The notes under the pieces: generated by a model
What the model saw: only the letters and a program-made list of their open reading frames with translations
The model's database searches: none
What the model was told of the DNA's origin: nothing
Assembly: GCF_020379485.1 (NCBI RefSeq)
Contig: NC_063437.1
Location: forward strand, 18,563,726 to 18,627,725
DNA: 64,000 bases
Source of the DNA: Brassica napus
Lineage: Eukaryota; Streptophyta; Magnoliopsida; Brassicales; Brassicaceae
Direction: 5' to 3'
Translations under genes and position numbers: made by a program
Shown: piece by piece, positions 1 to 11,275 of the stretch
How positions within the stretch are numbered: the stretch's first letter is position 1
How the letters are laid out: every line of letters starts with the position of its first letter

Positions 1-3000
1 GTATATGTTTGCTTCGCCCGTGAAACACTGGATTCTTAGTGAGAGCTATGGCAGACTTATTGTCGATATAAATCACCACCTTTTCACTCATTGTGCCATT
101 GATCTCACCAAGAAGCTCCTGAAGCCATATAGCCTGTTTAGCTGCTTCCGTAGCTGCCATAAACTCTGCTTCACAAGATGAGAGCGCAACTGTGTCTTGT
201 TTACATGAGCACCATGTGATCGGCGACTCCGAGAAGTAGAAGACGTGACCAGTTGTGCTTCGACCATCATCCTCATCAACATTATGGCTACTGTCGCTGA
301 ATCCTATCAACCTCGGGACCTTCTTTTCTCGTCTGAATGTGAGCCCATGTGTAAGCGTTCCTTGTAAATACCGTAATATCTGTTTGACCGCTGCACTATG
401 AGAGCGTCGTGGCTCGTGCATGTACCTCGACAAAACGCCTACCGCATAAGAGAGATCGGGACGTGTATGAAGTAAGTATCTCAAACACCCAATGCTCCTC
501 CTGTACTCTTGTTCATCTACGCCTTCTTCTTCTATTGATTTGGAGAACTTCAAACCAGAATCCATTGGAACATGAACAAGATTGCAGTCTTTCATACCTG
601 TCTCTTCTAGTATCCTTTTAGCATAACGTTCTTGTCTTAGCGTTATTCCCTCTTCGTGTTGATCCACCTCGATCCCAAGGTAATATGTCAGCTTTCCCAA
701 GTCACTCATCTCAAATCTTGATGACATTCCTCTTTTGAATTCATGAATCAAATTCAGACTTGTGCCTGTGATAAGAAGGTCGTCTACGTAAACCGCAACC
801 AAGAGCTGCTGTTCTTTGTCCCGTCGCTGGTACAATGCTGGTTCCTTAGAGCACTTTATAAAACCCAAATCTCCAAGTACTTGATTCAGCTTCTCATTCC
901 ATGCACGTGGAGCTTGTCTCAAACCATACAGAGCTTTGTTTAACTTATACACTTTGTTTTCTTTTCCCTTAATCTCATAGCCTTCTGGTTGCGAAACATA
1001 TACCTCTTCCTTAAGATCACCGTGGAGGAATGCAGTTTTGACGTCTAGGTGATGCACTTCCCATCCTTTAGATGCAGCTAGAGCCAATATAAACCGCACG
1101 GTCTCAATTCGAGCAACAGGTGCGAACACCTCTTCAAAGTCAATGCCATGCCTTTGTATATAGCCTTTTGCAACTAGTATTGCCTTATATTTATTTATAC
1201 TTCCATCGGAGTTTCGTTTCACTTTAAAGATCCACTTTAATCCGATTGCTTTAGCCTTTGCTGGAAGATCCGCCAAATCCCACGTTTTATTTTTTACAAT
1301 TGATCTGATCTCATCTTCACAAGCGTCTCTCCATACCTTATTTTCTTTGGCTTCATCATAACTCCTGGGTTCGTCATTGATCATCAGAAGCAAACGTTCT
1401 CCTTCTACCTCAGCTAAGAGGATGTAGTCATCTAGATAACCCGGCGTCTTAGTCTCTCTCGTAGACCTTCTTAGGCGAGGTCCTGTTTCAACAGTATCAT
1501 CTTCATGATATTCTATCGGCACTATGCTCTGCTCATCTGCTCCAGTTTCTTCCCCAACGACTTCATTCTCATTCCCGGTGTTACCTGGCTCACTAGTTTC
1601 TTCGATCTCACGTAAGCCACTATTTCCAAAATCTCCAAGGTTGATTGTGAAGGTCTCTGGTTCCTTATCATTGCTCATCCAGTTCCAACTTTTATTCTCA
1701 TCAAATACCACATCTCTACTAACCGTTATCTTACGGTTTATTGGATCAAATAGCCTATAGGCTTTTGATCCTGGCTCTGTGCCAAGATGAACTAACGTAC
1801 GAGACCTGTCGTCCAACTTTCGAGTGTGTGGACTATCTACTTTCGTATAAGCAATGCAACCAAAAACTCTTATATGCTCAATATTTGGCTTTCTACCTTT
1901 GAACGTTTCGTAGGGTGTCTTTTGAATGAGCGTGCGAGTTGCTGCACGGTTGATGAGATAAGTTGCATGCCTTACGGCTTCTCCCCATAAGTAGTTTGGT
2001 AGGTTGGTGTGTTTGAGGAGGCTCCGAGTCATTCCGAGCAAGGTTCTGTTTCGTCTCTCTACTACGCCGTTTTGCTGCGGTGTGTAAGGGGCGGTAAGAT
2101 GTCTTGCTATCCCATGTGTTTGACAGAAACTAGAGAACTCGTTTGATGTGAATTCTCCTCCTCTGTCTGATCTAAATGTCTTGATAGTACTTCCTGTTTC
2201 TTTCTCAACTATTGCCTTGAATATTTTAAATTTTTCGAACGCCTCATCCTTTCCTTCCAATAGACTAGACCACATATAGCGTGAGTGATCATCGATTAGT
2301 ACGAATATATAACGTTTTTTAGATGGTGTGGGAGGAGTAATTGGCCCACAAAGGTCTCCATGAATGAGACCTAATACTTCTTCTGCTCGATATGTCGTCG
2401 CACGAGGGAATGAACCCCTTGCTTGTTTTCCACGCAAACAGGTAAAGCATGTCTCCTTCTCAATTTTAAGTTTTGGCATTCCTATAACCATCTCCTTATT
2501 TGCCATTGTACCCATCGAATCTCTTCCTATGTGGCCTAAACGTGCATGCCACAACGTTGTATTGCTCATTGTCTCGAGCTGCAGACATTTCTCATCCATA
2601 ATATCGATTTGCACTTTGTACAGCCTATTCTTAGATCTCTTTGCTCTAGTTATCAGTCTTCCTTCCTTGTCACGTAACACAAGATAATCTTCTTTCATCG
2701 CAACATTACATCCCGACTCTGTAGCTTGGCCAAGACTGATAATATTACTTTTCAATGCTGGTATAAAGTAAACGTCTGAGATAATTTTCTTTCCACCATC
2801 TTTGCTGTAGAACATAACTGATCCCTTGCCTTTAATATCAATCCTAGAATCGTCTCCGAATCGTACTTTCCCGGTGATAGATTCATCAATACTTTTAAAG
2901 TAGCTTCGATTACCGGTCATATGATTGCTTGCCCCATTATCAAGATACCAAATATTGTCTCTGTCCGAGCTTGTTTCAAACTCCTGTGGATTTACATTCC

Positions 3001-3931
3001 TTTCGTTTAGATAAACGACTTCATTCACCATTAACTCTTCAGCCTCTTGCGTGTCACCGTTTGTGACTGACTCTGCCGCTTCTTGTAGCTTTAACAGACG
3101 ATCAGGGCAGCTTGAGGCATAGTGTCCCTTCTTGTCACATCTGAAACACGTGATCTTTGATAGATCAATGTTATCATAATAGCAATCGTTGTACCGACCT
3201 CGACCTCTACCACGGTTGTAGAACCTTCCTCCTCGTCCACGACCTCTGTAACTATTGTAGTCTCGGTTTGAATATTGAGATTGTGGCTGACTGTCTGTAT
3301 TTGCAAACATGAGTTTGCTCTGATCCTGCGGTTCTTCTTCTTCTTCTGCTACTCTCTCCTCGTATGTTTTTAACCTTCCGATTATGTCTTCAAAGCTCGT
3401 GGTTTTAAGATCAAGGACCTGCTCTAGCGAAGCCACGATATGTATATATTTTTTTTGCGGGAGGCTTGAGAGAAATTTCTTTACTAGCTTTGTTTCTTAA
3501 ATAGTTTCCCCCAATGCCGAAGATTTTGATGAAATCTCTGATAATTTTCCAACAAAGTCATCAATAGTATCAGTGTCTTTCATACGTAATCTATCAAATT
3601 CTGCCATTAATGTTTGTAGTCTGGCCTCTCGCACTCGTTCTGCTCCCATATGCCTTGACTTGATCGCTTCCCAAACCTTCTTAGCCGTATCCAATTCACC
3701 TACTTGTAGGATAAGTGTTTCGGGTATAGATTGGAAGATTAGGGCTATTGCCATGTCGTTCTTTTCCCCTAGGTCAGATTCGTCTTCGACAGCATCCCAT
3801 ACTTTGTGTACCTTGAGCACAACTTTGATTCTTATAGCCCAGACAGTATAATTTGTAGTTGTCAACATCGGACATCTTATCGAAGAGGAGCCACCTCCTT
3901 CTTTAATTTTTTTAGTTACAATATCTCCCAT
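1..3931 (-). pseudogene. copia gag-pol polyprotein with one premature stop, 3' end outside window
   Basis: One frame runs from the ATG at 3931 to the left edge (about 1,310 codons) with a single interruption, TAA at 3497-3499, where relatives appear to have Glu. Order: Gag (UBN2-like) up to about 3300; a CCHC zinc knuckle at 3107-3148; an aspartic protease with D-N-G-A near 2935-2950; integrase with an HHCC zinc site (about 2560-2430) and DDE core, including a GDLCGP box near 2350 and a SDRGGEF box near 2160; reverse transcriptase with YVDD at 779-790; and RNase H from about 310 to beyond 60. Products would be structural Gag and replication enzymes acting in cytoplasmic virus-like particles. 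The stop would truncate Gag before the zinc knuckle, so the copy is probably non-autonomous unless read through. It uses a single frame, as is usual for plant copia elements. Confidence 0.92.
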
Positions 3932-3949
3932 CGTGATCGATTCCTAGAG

Positions 3950-3961
3950 GCTCTGATACCA
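3950..3961 (-). other. Primer binding site (tRNA-iMet)
   Basis: Minus strand reads TGGTATCAGAGC, complementary to the 3' end of plant initiator tRNA-Met, the usual primer for copia minus-strand DNA synthesis. It sits just inside the LTR. Confidence 0.9.
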
Positions 3962-3962
3962 A

Positions 3963-4239
3963 ATCTAGTTCAAGTAATCGAATATGAAACTCACAAGTAA
4001 TAAGAATATCTCTCTTATTAATCTCTTAAGGAAACTCACTCAAAACCTTAAGCTCTCAAACTCAAATCTATCAACTCTTAAGTGTTGCCACAACTCAGCA
4101 ACTCCTTATATAAGAAAAGATAACTCCTAATCTTATTAGTAAAAACACTTATTAGATATTTCCTAATCTATTTAGTAAACCATATCTCGGTTAGATTAGG
4201 TTAGCTTGCTTCTCAAGTTATTTAAAGCTTACTCCAACA
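3963..4239 (-). repeat. 5' LTR of the copia element
   Basis: The LTR lies between the primer site and the disrupted F-box gene and starts TGTTGGAGT on the minus strand. Its inner boundary is known only to a few bases because the second LTR, needed for alignment, is off the window. It should carry the promoter of the element. Confidence 0.75.
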
Positions 4240-5079
4240 CCACGTTCAAAAACTTTGTCCAAGACACAACATTAGGACCAATCTTATCCGTAAGACTAAT
4301 CTGGATTGTCCGACATAACTCCCAGTGTTGATGCAACACAGCGAGCTTGTCTTGTCTAACACACGAGAAAGACGTGAAATGTAATCCATGGTAAGAATGA
4401 AACGGAGGCAGTGGCAGAAGCGGTCCAAAGCTCTCTGTTGTGAAATCAAAACAGTCAAAGAAACCTATAACACTCGTACGAAAATAAGCGTTTCCATTCA
4501 AAGACACATTGTTTAGCTGTTCTCTTATCTCCCACTGGGGTGTGTGACGTCAAGAACCTTCCAAGAACTCGTGCTAAAATCGTAGAGTTCGAACCCTAAA
4601 ACGTGTTTACTTGTAATTGGATGAACCTCATTGGAGAATCTCAGGATCTTGTGGTTAAGATTGTTGTTGTATCCGAGAGCAAAGCTGTCTCCATGTTGGA
4701 AACTATGTCTGGGTTCGATCCACCTCGTTTGCCCTAAGTATGGATTCCATACCAAGAGCCTAGAGCAATCCATAAGGAAGCATAGCAACAAGCCATCACA
4801 CTGAAACACCTTAGAGATCTGGATCTGATCAAGTACTTGTTCTACAGATGGGTCGCCATTGTCTTTGGGCAAATCCAAGTTCATTAAACAAATCCTCCTC
4901 GAATCCATCATCATGAACTGCTTCTTTGCTGCTGCTTCTTTACCAAAAAGAATCCTATTTTTACATTCAGTGTTCCACTTTCTGCAGGTAGATCGCACTG
5001 TTCTCAGAGATGTCATCGGCAGCCTAGAGATTATCTCATCCTCTACCAAATCCTCTGGAAGATCTAAAATTGTCTTCAT
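4240..5079 (-). pseudogene. F-box/FBA gene unit 1, broken by a 2-bp insertion and the copia element
   Basis: The ATG at 5079 opens an F-box (LPEDLVEDEIISRLP, then a TCRKWN block) followed by the F-box-associated region, as in the intact copies at 6270 and 12218. Compared with unit 5, about two extra bases (gt) lie near 4540-4546; the frame then ends a few codons later, and the rest of the FBA domain (about 4507-4245) is in another frame. The coding sequence stops abruptly after the TKFL block, where the LTR begins at 4239. The last 70 or so codons should lie to the left of the window, beyond the retrotransposon. In life such proteins recruit substrates to SCF ubiquitin ligases through SKP1. 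Confidence 0.92.
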
Positions 5080-5099
5080 CGTTCCAAACTTCAGTTAGG

Positions 5100-5799
5100 G
5101 TTTCGTTGCTCTGGTATTTATATATGTCGTGGTGATGAAGTCAACTTGGCTAATCCTTTCCTCCTAATGGGTCTCTCATGGCCCAACTAATCAAACAAGA
5201 TTTTATTTATATTTGTTTGTTAAAGTGATTTTTTTTTTTTGCAAGAATGACATTTGTGTGTTATTTAAGTTAAAAATTAATATATATATTTTTTTTAAAT
5301 GTTATTGTCTTATACATTACATATTAATGTTTTTTTTTGTCAACATGGTAGGTATTTCAAAATATAATTGTACATATATTAATAGTTTTATTTACTTTAA
5401 TTAATATAATATGTAAAGTTGGGTTCGGTTTAACATTCTTGTGATTTTGATTTATTTTGAGATTTTGTAAGTTTTGGTAATTCCAAAATTTTAATTTAAT
5501 AACGTCACTTTATATTAAAAATTATATTTTTTATTTAATTAGATAACAACATATTTTAAAATAAAATGATAACGTTGTATCCAAAAATAATATTTAAAAA
5601 TCAATAAAAGGTAAAAATTTAGAAAATAGAATATTCATAAAATAGTATAAATTTGATTTTTGATTTAATTTTTTTGTTCTTTAAACTAATAATACATTTA
5701 TTAATAAGTATCTACAAAAGAATAATTAAGTACCTAGTTTCATATTATTTGTTTATGGTTTTAGTAAAATTCAATGTTATTGCTTTGATAATTTTCAAA
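5100..5799. other. AT-rich intergenic DNA
   Basis: This holds the short promoter region of F-box unit 1 and very AT-rich spacer with poly-T runs. I see no gene, RNA gene or clear transposon ends. Confidence 0.6.
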
Positions 5800-6265
5800 A
5801 TACGGAAGCTCCCAGCCAATAAATAAGAAACCATAACAGAGAGGCAGAACAAAACACAGCGATCTCCATAGCCATAGGGAATATGTAAAAGGCAGCTGAT
5901 GAATAGTGGCTATATAGAATCTGAACAAGGCATAGCCCACTGCAAAGAATTATTTAATGATCAATCCCTTCATGAGCCAATTAAAAATAGTTGTTTGATA
6001 TCCTATCAAGAATATTTCAGGACAGTTTTACAATAAAGAGAGTGTTTTGAAAACTAAACACGTTTGCAAAATGATGAAAAATTGTTTCTGGACGGCATAA
6101 TCATATATAGTAATCAGTTTTAAAGGTGAACAGGATGAACCTGTATCATAGGTTACATTACATATCACGAGAGACATGAACAGTCTGAAAAGAGAGAGGC
6201 TAAAAACATTCAAAAGACAAAACACATAATTAACGATTTATCCGAAAGAAGATGACCACAATCTT
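5800..6265 (-). repeat. 3' flank of F-box unit 2, shared between cluster units
   Basis: This non-coding stretch downstream of unit 2 is repeated after unit 3 (about 8940-9544) and in the remnant at 10860-11275. Shared blocks include the segment with 'aagaatatgtaaaaggcagc' and one with 'gacatgaacagtctgaaaag'. It shows that the duplicated unit included the gene plus about 450 bp of its downstream DNA. Confidence 0.75.
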
Positions 6266-6269
6266 TCCA

Positions 6270-7406
6270 TTAGCCTGGTTGGTTGAGTTGCAGTAAGCTT
6301 GGAAGATATGAAGAGCACACCATGTTTCGGAGATAGGGAGCTTCTCCGATTCTCACATATTTGAAGTATCCATCTTGTCCGAAGACGTGAGCAGTTTGGT
6401 AGAGACATCCACTACTGAGCTTGTCTAGAACGAAAACCACAGCAAGTTTCTTCTCCTCGTCGACGAGGAAACTCCGAGCAGTAGGGTAAACCCAATAGCC
6501 AGTGTTCACTTTCAAAAACTTTGTCCAGGACACATCATCAGGACCAATCTTATCAGTAACGCTAATCTCGATCGTATCACTTGACTCCCACTCCCAGCGT
6601 TGATACAACACAGCGAGCTGCTGCTCTTCTCTAACACAAGAGAAAGACGTGCAATGGAATCCATCGTAAGAATGAAACGGCGGCAGAGGCAGAGGCGGTC
6701 CGAACCTCTCTGTTGTGAAATCAAAACAGCGGAAGGAACCTCTAACACTCGTAAGAAAATAAGCGTTTCCCTTCAAAGACTCGCACTGTTGACAAGACCT
6801 TATCTGCCGCCGCTTGGGAGTGACATCATCAAGAACCTTCCAAGAACTCGAGGTGAAATCGTAGAGTTCGAACCCTAAAACTTTTCTTTCTGTAACTGGA
6901 TGAATCTCACTGGAGATCCTCAGGATCTTGTAGTTAAAGTTGCTGTCGTGTCCGAGAGCAAACCTGTCTGAACTATGGAAACTGTTTCTGGGTTCGATCC
7001 ACCTCATTTGCCCTAAGTAAGGGTTCCATACCACAAGCCTAGAGTAATCCTTAAGGACGCATAGTAGCAAGCCATCACTCTGAAACACCATAGGTATCTG
7101 GAATTTTTGATCAAGTACGCTTACCTGTTTTATAGATGGGTCGCCATTGTCTTTGCTGAGATCCAAGTTCATCAAACAAATCCTCCTCGAGTCCATCATC
7201 AAGAACTGCTTCTTTGCTGCTTTACCAAATAAGATCCGATTTTTACATAAAGTGTTCCACTTTTTGCAGGTTGATCTCACTGACCTCAGAGATGAAATCG
7301 GCAGCCTAGATATTATCTCATCCTCAACCAAATCCTCTGGAAGATCCAAAATTGTCTTCTTCTTCTTCTTCGTTTTTTTGAACCAACAATCGAAAATTGT
7401 CTTCAT
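6270..7406 (-). CDS. F-box/FBA protein, unit 2 (intact, 378 aa)
   Basis: Single-exon gene of the plant F-box plus F-box-associated (FBA) family, predicted to bind SKP1 through its N-terminal F-box and present substrates to an SCF ubiquitin ligase. I start at the ATG at 7406, aligned with the MKTI start of the other copies; the frame stays open to 7499 but that extension has no counterpart. The F-box (LPEDLVEDEIISRLP, CKKWN) is at about residues 17-60. FBA signatures follow: WNPYLGQMRWIEP, ELYDF, GNAYFL, CFDFTTE, LAVLYQ, and a C-terminal DGYFKYVRIGEAP. Residues about 6-16 are a Lys-rich insert (KKTKKKKK) absent from the paralogues. The substrate is unknown and no close named orthologue is recognised. 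Confidence 0.88.
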   Translation of the reverse strand: MKTIFDCWFKKTKKKKKTILDLPEDLVEDEIISRLPISSLRSVRSTCKKWNTLCKNRILFGKAAKKQFLMMDSRRICLMNLDLSKDNGDPSIKQVSVLDQKFQIPMVFQSDGLLLCVLKDYSRLVVWNPYLGQMRWIEPRNSFHSSDRFALGHDSNFNYKILRISSEIHPVTERKVLGFELYDFTSSSWKVLDDVTPKRRQIRSCQQCESLKGNAYFLTSVRGSFRCFDFTTERFGPPLPLPPFHSYDGFHCTSFSCVREEQQLAVLYQRWEWESSDTIEISVTDKIGPDDVSWTKFLKVNTGYWVYPTARSFLVDEEKKLAVVFVLDKLSSGCLYQTAHVFGQDGYFKYVRIGEAPYLRNMVCSSYLPSLLQLNQPG

Positions 7407-7588
7407 TGTTCCACTTCTGTTAGGGTTTCGTGGTGATGAAGTCGACTTGGCCGATCCGTTTCTCCTAATGGGTATATAAATAATTTTTTTTATTTTCATT
7501 CCAATTAATATTGTTCTCCTTTTCTATTAAATAAATGACTAAAATTAATAATAATAAAAAAGACAATTTTCTTAAACATATCTTTTTT

Positions 7589-7833
7589 AGGTTTTTGTCA
7601 CAAAAATAGACTTCAAAAACTATAATGACCAAAATAGCATTTTTTATTTTGAAAATTTTAACTTTTTTTTTTATTTTTAAACCCTAGCCCTAAACCCACC
7701 CCCTTAACTCTAAACCCTAATGTCTAGATTAATTAACCATAGGGGTATAAGTGTATATTTACTTCTTTTCCTAACACATTTAAATTTATTTTTGTCATTT
7801 TTATTTTTAATGTCTATATTTGTGACAAAAACC
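7589..7833. mobile_element. Small inverted-repeat element with telomere-like core
   Basis: The left end reads AGGTTTTTGTCACAAAAATA; the right end is nearly the reverse complement (tgtgacaaaaacct). The middle holds degenerate ccctaaac repeats near 7680-7725. A diverged relative lies at 51779-52070. It is non-coding and MITE-like; superfamily not determined. Confidence 0.6.
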
Positions 7834-7904
7834 TTTTTAGGTCTATCCTAGAGAATTTTTCTAATAAAAATATTCCAAAATCTAAAAACATATTAAAAAA
7901 AATA

Positions 7905-7955
<51 letters not shown>

Positions 7956-8935
7956 AGGGGCTTATATTGTATTATTACTTGAAAAAACTATTAATAAAAA
8001 GGTTTAAAAATAGAAAACACATAACTAAAAATATTAATTAAATAAAATTTTGATTTTATATAATTAAACAAATATTGAGTGCTTTTAAGATTTATATGAT
8101 GAAGTGTAAAAAAATATAACACGTAAAAAAATTCAAATGAAAACAGAAAGAACAATTTATTAATTATTATAACTTCTAAATTATTAATAAGTGGTTAAAA
8201 ATGTTTATGTCCACAGACGCGAGCGAAACACTTAGTTTATAAAGATTTAGTACGTTTGAGATATGCTTAATATAATTTTTCCAAAAACAAATGCCTACTA
8301 TATATTTGGGGTTAATGGTAAAAGAATTGTTAAAATTTTGAGATTTCATATTATTGGTTCATGGATTAGTAAAATCCAATGTTATTGTGATAATTTTTAA
8401 AATCTATTCAAATTTTTTTCAACAGTTTAATTATGATTGATTCTCTAATTCTACCTAAATTCAAAGTTATTGAAAGATGAGTTCTCTCCAAATTTATTCA
8501 TGAACACACAAATTTCAAAATTTATGTAATAAAAATCTAAATATATATGTCAAACAATCATAACTTCAATCCAAATTATATGTCAAAAAATCATAATATT
8601 TTATGCAATTGTTTTTCAGTGCATATTTTATTTTTACTAGTGATGTTTCCATGATAAAATAAACATAAGATAAAAACTCCTATGAAGACATAAATAATCA
8701 TGCCATATTACAAAAAAAAATGGATTTTGTTTTCCAAAATTTTTCAAGTTAATAATGTATTTACTTTAAATTAATGATAGAAAAAATTAATGAAATGTGT
8801 TGAAAAAGGATATTAATGAAAATCAATAGCATTCTATAAAAATAAGAAAAACCTTATGTATTAGATGTCATGGTTGTATAATATGAAAAACCTATATCTT
8901 TCACCAGAACCAGTCAACAAGATCGTTTATATGTT
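7834..8935. other. AT-rich spacer with a (TA)n microsatellite
   Basis: A TA dinucleotide run occupies about 7909-7952. The rest is AT-rich spacer in which I see no gene or defined repeat end. Confidence 0.65.
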
Positions 8936-8939
8936 TCAG

Positions 8940-9544
8940 CCGTCGCAGGGAAGCAAGCATCTCACCCTAGCTAAACGAGGAGGTCCTAAGTAAATCTGAA
9001 ACAGGTTGAGGGGGAGGATAAGTGACAACAACAGAAGCTCAAAAAACCTATAAATCTGAAACATAACAGAGAGACACAACGAACACAGCAATCTCCATAG
9101 CCATAGCCCATAGGGTGTTTCACTAAGAATATGTAAAAGGCAGCTAGTGTCGATACAGAATCTGAACAGGGCATAGCCACCGGAAAGAATGATTTAATGA
9201 TCAATCCCTTCAAATAGATAATGAGCAAATTAAGAAAAAGAGCTGTGGATATCCTATAAAAACAATTTCACGACACTATACAACAAAGACTAAAGAGAGT
9301 GTTTGTTGCAAACTAAACATGTTTCCAAATGATGAACAATTGTTTGAGGATAGCTCCCAGGAAGCATAAATGGTCATATAAACTAAGCAGTTTAACAGCT
9401 AACAAAATTTAAGTCAATAGCCCGATTCTAATACATAGCACAAGTGACATGAACAGTCTGAAAAGAGAGGCCAAAACATTCAAAAGCCAAATGTTCAAAG
9501 AAGAAAAAAAAAATTATCCGAAGAAGATGATCACATTCTTTCAA
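8940..9544 (-). repeat. 3' flank of F-box unit 3, shared between cluster units
   Basis: Matches the downstream DNA of unit 2 (5800-6265) over several blocks, in the same order. It supports tandem duplication of gene plus downstream sequence. Confidence 0.7.
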
Positions 9545-10253
9545 TTAGCCTGGTTGGTTGCAGTAAGCTTGGAAGATACGAAGAGCACACCAGTGTCGGA
9601 CCATAGAAAATGTCTTCGAGATTAGGAGCTTGTCGGATTCTCACAGATTTGAAGTATCCATCTTGTCCGAAGACATGAGCAGTTTGGTAGAGATAGGAGT
9701 GGACCTTTTCTAACCTTTTCTAGAAGGAAAACAACAACAATTTTCTTCTCCACGTCAATGAAAAAGCTACTGGAAGAAGGGTGAACACAAATGCTCGAGA
9801 CCACTTTCAGAAACTTTGTCCAAGACACAACATCAGGACCAATCTTATCCGTAACACTAATCTCGGTCGTCTCACGTGCATCGCAGTGTTGATACAATAC
9901 AGCGAGCTGTTCCTCTCTAACACAAGAATAAGACACAGAAACTCGTCCACGATAATACTGACACGGCAGAGGCAGAAGCGCCGAATCTCTCTGTTGTGAA
10001 ATCAAAACAGACGAAGAAACCTGCAACAGTACTCCTCCCCTCCTCCGTTATGATCTTGTGAGCAGAAAAATAAGCAAGCGTTTCCTTTCAAAGACACGTT
10101 GTGTAGATGATGATCCCATATCTCCCAGTTTGGAGTGACATCATCAAGAACCTTCCAGGTTGATCTCACTGATCTCAGAGATGAAATCGACACCCTCGAG
10201 AATATCTTCATCCTCTACCAAATCCACTGGAAGATCGAAAATTGTCTTTCATT
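9545..10253 (-). pseudogene. F-box/FBA gene unit 3 with a large internal deletion
   Basis: The start region (ATG near 10253) carries an extra A relative to units 2 and 5, which shifts the frame almost immediately. The F-box helix (SLRSVRST) is then joined directly to the WKVLDDVTPNWE block, so about 150 codons between the F-box and the middle of the FBA domain are missing, apparently through deletion between two short similar 'ST..W' sites. Further frame changes separate the middle (10002-10211) from the C-terminal half (9622-10026). The 3' end matches the end of unit 2. It is not expected to make a functional F-box protein. Confidence 0.88.
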
Positions 10254-10259
10254 GTTCCA

Positions 10260-10859
10260 ATCTTCAATTAGGGTTTCTTTCTCTGGCTCTGCTCTGCCTT
10301 GGTGATTAAGTCAGCTTGGCCACCGTTTTTTTTTCCTAATGGGCTTACGATGACCCAAAAAATTAAATTACTTTTACTACGTTTTAGAGATGCCTTAATC
10401 ATGTCTCTATGTATTTAGTTGTAGCGATGTCTTTTTTATTTTTATGCAAACCGGTCTCAAAGGCCTCTCTCAATCATGCTATAAATCATATTTTAGCCAT
10501 GCAAGAGAGCTTGTAACGGCTCAAGCGAAACATTAGGAGAATCAAGGCTCAACATGCTCCATCAGCATAACTTCTTTGAGCTTTCAAGTTACAATAACGT
10601 TCGAAACGCAACTCCATCCATCTCGTATCCTCTCCTCTAAAGCTCCTCAAGTCTGGATTTTGACCCAAGAATCTCTCGCTTCTGATGTCTAACTGAAATT
10701 CATCTCTTTTAATTCATCAGCATTCTTTTGATATATACCAAAACCCCGTCTACATGTACCGTCCACGCCACCGAGACCGGTGAATATCCCACCCATGGAT
10801 TGTTCCCTTTCCATCTGCAATCCAATCAAAACCGCCCTTTAGAGAAAAGGGTTTCAAAG
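10260..10859. other. Spacer upstream of F-box unit 3
   Basis: Contains the remnant promoter of unit 3 and unique sequence of moderate GC. No coding region, RNA gene or transposon end is supported. Confidence 0.55.
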
Positions 10860-11275
10860 ATTCAAAGAGTAGCATTTTAGGTGTAAAAGGACAACAACGA
10901 ACACAGTTGGTCTCCATGGCCATAGTTAGTTTCACTAAGAATATGTAAAAGGCAGCTGATGAATAGTGGCTATACATCCCTAAGAATATGTAAAAGGCAT
11001 AGCCAATGCAGAGAATGATATAATGATCAATCCCTTCAAAAAGATAAATGAGCAAATAAACTGATATGTTTCAGGACAGCTTCCGGGAACCAAAATTGAT
11101 ATCACAATTGACATGAACAGTTCGAAAAGAGAGGCTAAACCATTCAAAAGCCAATGAGAAAAAAAAAAAGCAAAACACAAATAAACAATTGTCGAAAAGA
11201 AGATGATGGCATGATGCAATGTACGTGTAAATAACTAATGAAAATCACATTCTTTCAATTAGAATGGTTAGTTTG
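10860..11275 (-). pseudogene. F-box unit 4 remnant (3' flank and last codons only)
   Basis: This stretch repeats the downstream blocks found after units 2 and 3. At 11245-11275 it has the 'cacattctttcaattagaa' segment that in unit 5 spans the stop codon, but no F-box or FBA coding sequence follows. It is best read as the surviving 3' scrap of another tandem copy. Confidence 0.65.

Larger units (their letters stand above)
1..4239 (-). mobile_element. Ty1/copia LTR retrotransposon, 5' part, inserted in an F-box gene
   Basis: Read on the minus strand the element starts at 4239 with TGTTGGAGT, has one LTR of about 275 bp, a tRNA-Met primer site at 3950-3961, and then gag and pol in the copia order protease-integrase-RT-RNase H, running off the left edge. 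The second LTR and the polypurine tract are outside the window. The LTR end abuts F-box coding sequence, and the five bases 4240-4244 (ccacg) should be one copy of the target-site duplication. One in-frame stop codon is the only coding damage I found, which suggests a fairly young insertion. The RNase H domain has the sequence style of common Brassicaceae copia families. Confidence 0.95.

Noticed and set aside
4859..5098. Plus-strand frames antisense to the F-box genes (also at 7147-7479 and 13173-13493)
   Set aside because: They are the reverse reading of conserved F-box coding sequence and recur only because the paralogues are similar.
7406..7499. Extended N-terminus for F-box unit 2
   Set aside because: The upstream in-frame codons have no counterpart in the paralogues and the ATG at 7406 aligns with their start.
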